Source: Sphaerolaimus hirsutus (taxonomy: Eukaryota; Nematoda; Chromadorea; Monhysterida; Sphaerolaimidae). From it: 64,000 nt of DNA. The stretch covers positions 20,720,318 through 20,784,317 of the forward strand of contig OZ038451.1 in assembly GCA_964036195.1 (NCBI GenBank), written 5' to 3'. The number at the start of each line of letters is the position of its first letter. Within the stretch, counting starts at the first letter, position 1. The notes under the pieces were generated by a model. It did no database searches. It was given only the letters and a program-made list of their open reading frames with translations, and was not told the DNA's origin. Shown piece by piece: positions 59,865 to 64,000 of this stretch. The position numbers were made by a program, and so were the translations under genes.

Positions 59865-60247
59865 TACCATACTTTCTCGAAATACCCCCCGGGGTGATTG
59901 TTTCAGAGTGAGATTTTGATGGGGGTTAAACAAGGCTTATTATTTCGCTAGAATTTTTTTGAACTTCCAGTACTTATTTGTTGTTTGTAACATACGCAGA
60001 CGTAGAAAAATGCAACAATAAGCACCACGTATAAGAGTCTATAGACATATTCTTTACCCTGTTCTAACGCATCACAGACATTGTTTTTAGCGTGTTCTGC
60101 ATTACACAATCACAAACTGCAGCTTTTCTATTTACGTTCTCTTTACACTCAATTTTGGGGAGGGGCTAATAAATTCATAATTCCCATTTTGAGGGGTGTA
60201 CTTCGAGACGGGGGTATTTCGAGGGGGTTATTCAAGGAAATGCGGTG
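59865..60247. mobile_element. MITE with TCGAAATACCCCC termini (decayed copy)
   Basis: TACCATACTTTCTCGAAATA at the left and GGGTTATTCAAGGAAATGCGGT at the right; the body shares TTTCTATTTACGT and TCATAATTCCCATTTTGAGG with relatives at 6989 and 51381. Confidence 0.7.
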
Positions 60248-60308
60248 CATAAAACATGACGATGTATTGCGACTTTATGTTGACTCGTAAACATATTTGG
60301 GAAGTTAT

Positions 60309-60487
60309 GGTGGCAGTCCTAAGCCCTGTAAAGTGTAAAGTGTCAAATGTAAAATAAAATGCAACGTGAACTGTCAATTGTCATGCTAATAAAATCTTTT
60401 CTTTTTTGTTTTGATTGACACTTTACTTTGCATTTGACTTTACATTTGACACTTAACTTACACTTTACAGGGCTTGGGACTGCCCCC
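60309..60487 (+). mobile_element. CTGTAAAATG-family MITE, intact intergenic copy
   Basis: Left arm GGTGGCAGTCCTAAGCCCTG, inverted right arm GGGGGCAGTCCCAAGCCCTG, flanked by ATG on both sides. It shows the same asymmetry as the intron-forming copies: third base T in the left arm, G in the right. Useful as an out-of-gene reference for the family. Confidence 0.8.
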
Positions 60488-62111
60488 ATGGTTTACTAGT
60501 GTACGTGGCTGCATGGCGGCCCCCAGCGACACCAATCCACTTGTAATTCCGTCCAGCACTCCAGAATTATCTTCACAGTTCAGCGTTTGAAATCGGAGTT
60601 CAGTGTTCGAGATCATTTCAGCGCGCCAAATCGTCCGAATTTTTCACTTGGTGAATTGACAAACCGCCTAATTTTAATCGTCCGGACGATTTGGAGTTCA
60701 GCGCTTTTGGAGGTTCCGCGTTTTTAGTTCAGCAGATGGCAAAAAACGTTCGAACGCTGAACTCGAAAAGGCAGTGTGCGGTGCGCCATAGGGTGTGGGT
60801 GGACTGTTCCAAAAGTGTCGGGACAGAAAGTGTGATTTACACAATGTTGCTTCTATTTAATTATACTGGACACACTAAAGAATGTTACCATACTTTGATG
60901 AATAGTGACATGAACAATTGTACTTGAAATTTGGATCAAGTATTCCAGTTTTTCATTTTTATAGCATACAGGTAGCTTAAGGTATGCCAGGTAAAGGCAC
61001 TGCCAGAAAAATGGAACTGTGTCGTTTGTACATTCGCCACTGGGCACAGCTTAGGAAACTGTTCTAAGCCCAATAATTTTACAATGGTCACTGGGCAGAC
61101 TTACAGTCTGAGGTCAAAGATACTTTGTAAAAAACCTATTTTAAAAATGCCAGTTGTGACATTCATGTTTTGAGATGTGTCTACATTTTGTAGATATATT
61201 TTTTGTAGATGTCTCAAATTGGAACTGGGCCCAAAATTAAAAACATCAAAAAGTATTATGTAAAGCTGCATGTCATTTCACGTTTTTTCATCCTTCACAT
61301 TGTCCAAACGCTTCTGGAACACACAATAGGTGATTGTTTGAACTCCAACAGTATTTACCTGTATTTCAGCTTTTCCAAAGTGGTCAGGTGTTGATGAAAC
61401 GGAAAGTCATAATGTTATTCAAATATTTACAAGCGTTTCGAATGACCTGTTTGAGTTATTGTGGAACAGACATTGAATGATTCACAGCTGTCATTATGGT
61501 GACACGAGAGGGAGGGAACCTTAAAAAATTTTGTGAAAATGCCATCAAGTTCCATTGCGCAATTCCATGGCACATTTTGTTTATCTATCATCTAATTTTA
61601 AAGTGACTCATCATGGGCCGGTGCAGAATCCTGTCAAATGCCCGTAAATTTGAGAAAATCTTGACATCGTGCGTAACATTTCACAGGGCCTTTATCAACT
61701 GAATCACAGATTGTGTTTGACTTATTCAGGGTTCATGAGTAAAAATGATTTATGTTGCCAACCGGGTACCCGACAATTACGATACAATCAAACGGGCAAC
61801 CCGAAAAACGTGACTCAATTTCAACAACACGCGAAATTTGTCCTCTGGAATCAACGGATGTTTTTAGTATAAATTTCGCAAAGATTGTACTTTCTGTTTA
61901 TCAAGGCGAGTGTGTCATAAAAAGTAACCTTTTTGCACTGAATACATTCATAAAAGTGTTCTCTTTTATAATTTCCTTTTTCTACGCCGATGTGCGTATA
62001 AAATTCAGTGTCGATCACGCGCCCGATAATTTTTCCCGAAATTCAAAATAATTTCGTCGCTGCATCCGTCCGGTTTTCGTCGATAATCGATCAAAATTTT
62101 ACCCGGCAACT

Positions 62112-64000
<1,889 letters not shown>

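Larger units (their letters stand above)
57178..60789. mobile_element. Possible 3.6-kb composite element with GGCGCACCGCACACTG termini
   Basis: TGGCGCACCGCACACTG at 57178 is exactly inverted as CAGTGTGCGGTGCGCCA at 60773-60789, and GTTCAGCGTTCGAACG-like sequences occur near both ends. Other transposon fragments lie between. A shorter sequence with a similar GTGTGCGGTGCACC end lies at about 63070-63286. No long open frame is present. That the two ends belong to one element is inference. Confidence 0.55.
55954..62111. other. Gene-free region upstream of both the Kunitz gene and RAN
   Basis: Six kilobases without a gene I can support. It must hold the promoters of the divergent genes on either side. 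Contents are the elements listed separately plus fragments of earlier families: GATAGATAGCTGG blocks at 58244-58389, a TAGGGTTGG-family right half at about 58605-58943, a decayed GGGATC element at 58945-59215, and A/T-rich sequence with TTTTCGAATTTT repeats at 59330-59530. Confidence 0.6.

Noticed and set aside
60691..60927. 78-residue frame near the end of the intergenic region
   Set aside because: It overlaps the terminal repeat of the 57178-60789 element and has no recognisable motif.

Overview
This window comes from an intron-rich invertebrate animal nuclear genome. All recognisable genes are eukaryotic, split by many introns, and closest in motif content to animal families. The multi-domain Kunitz / lustrin-type cysteine-rich / EB-module secreted protein on the minus strand is an architecture best known from nematodes and other ecdysozoans, so an ecdysozoan is my best guess; the species is not determinable from the sequence alone. 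No rRNA, tRNA, CRISPR or prokaryotic feature was seen.

Layout, left to right. 510-10134 (+): RECQL-type RecQ DNA helicase, 15 exons, about 607 aa. 11444-19115 and 19465-29067 (+): a tandem pair of serine carboxypeptidase S28 genes (lysosomal Pro-X carboxypeptidase type), each with nine exons of identical lengths and 529 aa. 29565-32923 (+): SRA1-domain protein. 33865-34587 (+): UFM1. 36118-37378 (+): an unrecognised basic 159-aa protein. 37910-55953 (-): a secreted protein of about 1,630 aa, roughly 24 exons, built from Kunitz, lustrin-type and EB modules. 55954-62111: gene-free and full of transposon remnants. 62112-64000 (+): 5' part of the Ran GTPase gene, running off the window. The genes share no obvious pathway.

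Non-coding sequence is dominated by short non-autonomous DNA transposons. At least ten hAT-like elements have 8-bp target-site duplications that can be read directly and termini starting TAGGG or CAG; several are nested in one another. Other families include fold-back elements, GCGCC-rich elements and several MITE families. No transposase gene was found.

The most interesting signal is in RECQL. Three of its introns (1236-1627, 2315-2582, 8970-9495) are, end to end, MITE-like elements with shared terminal inverted repeats. Each sits inside a conserved coding motif, is flanked by a direct repeat of CTGG, and removing it exactly restores the helicase reading frame. No canonical AG acceptor gives an in-frame product at any of the three. 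The other introns with complete boundaries in this gene, and nearly all junctions in the other genes, fit GT-AG. This looks like transposon-derived introns (introners) with a non-canonical 3' boundary, possibly GT...TG, or alternatively elements removed from DNA.
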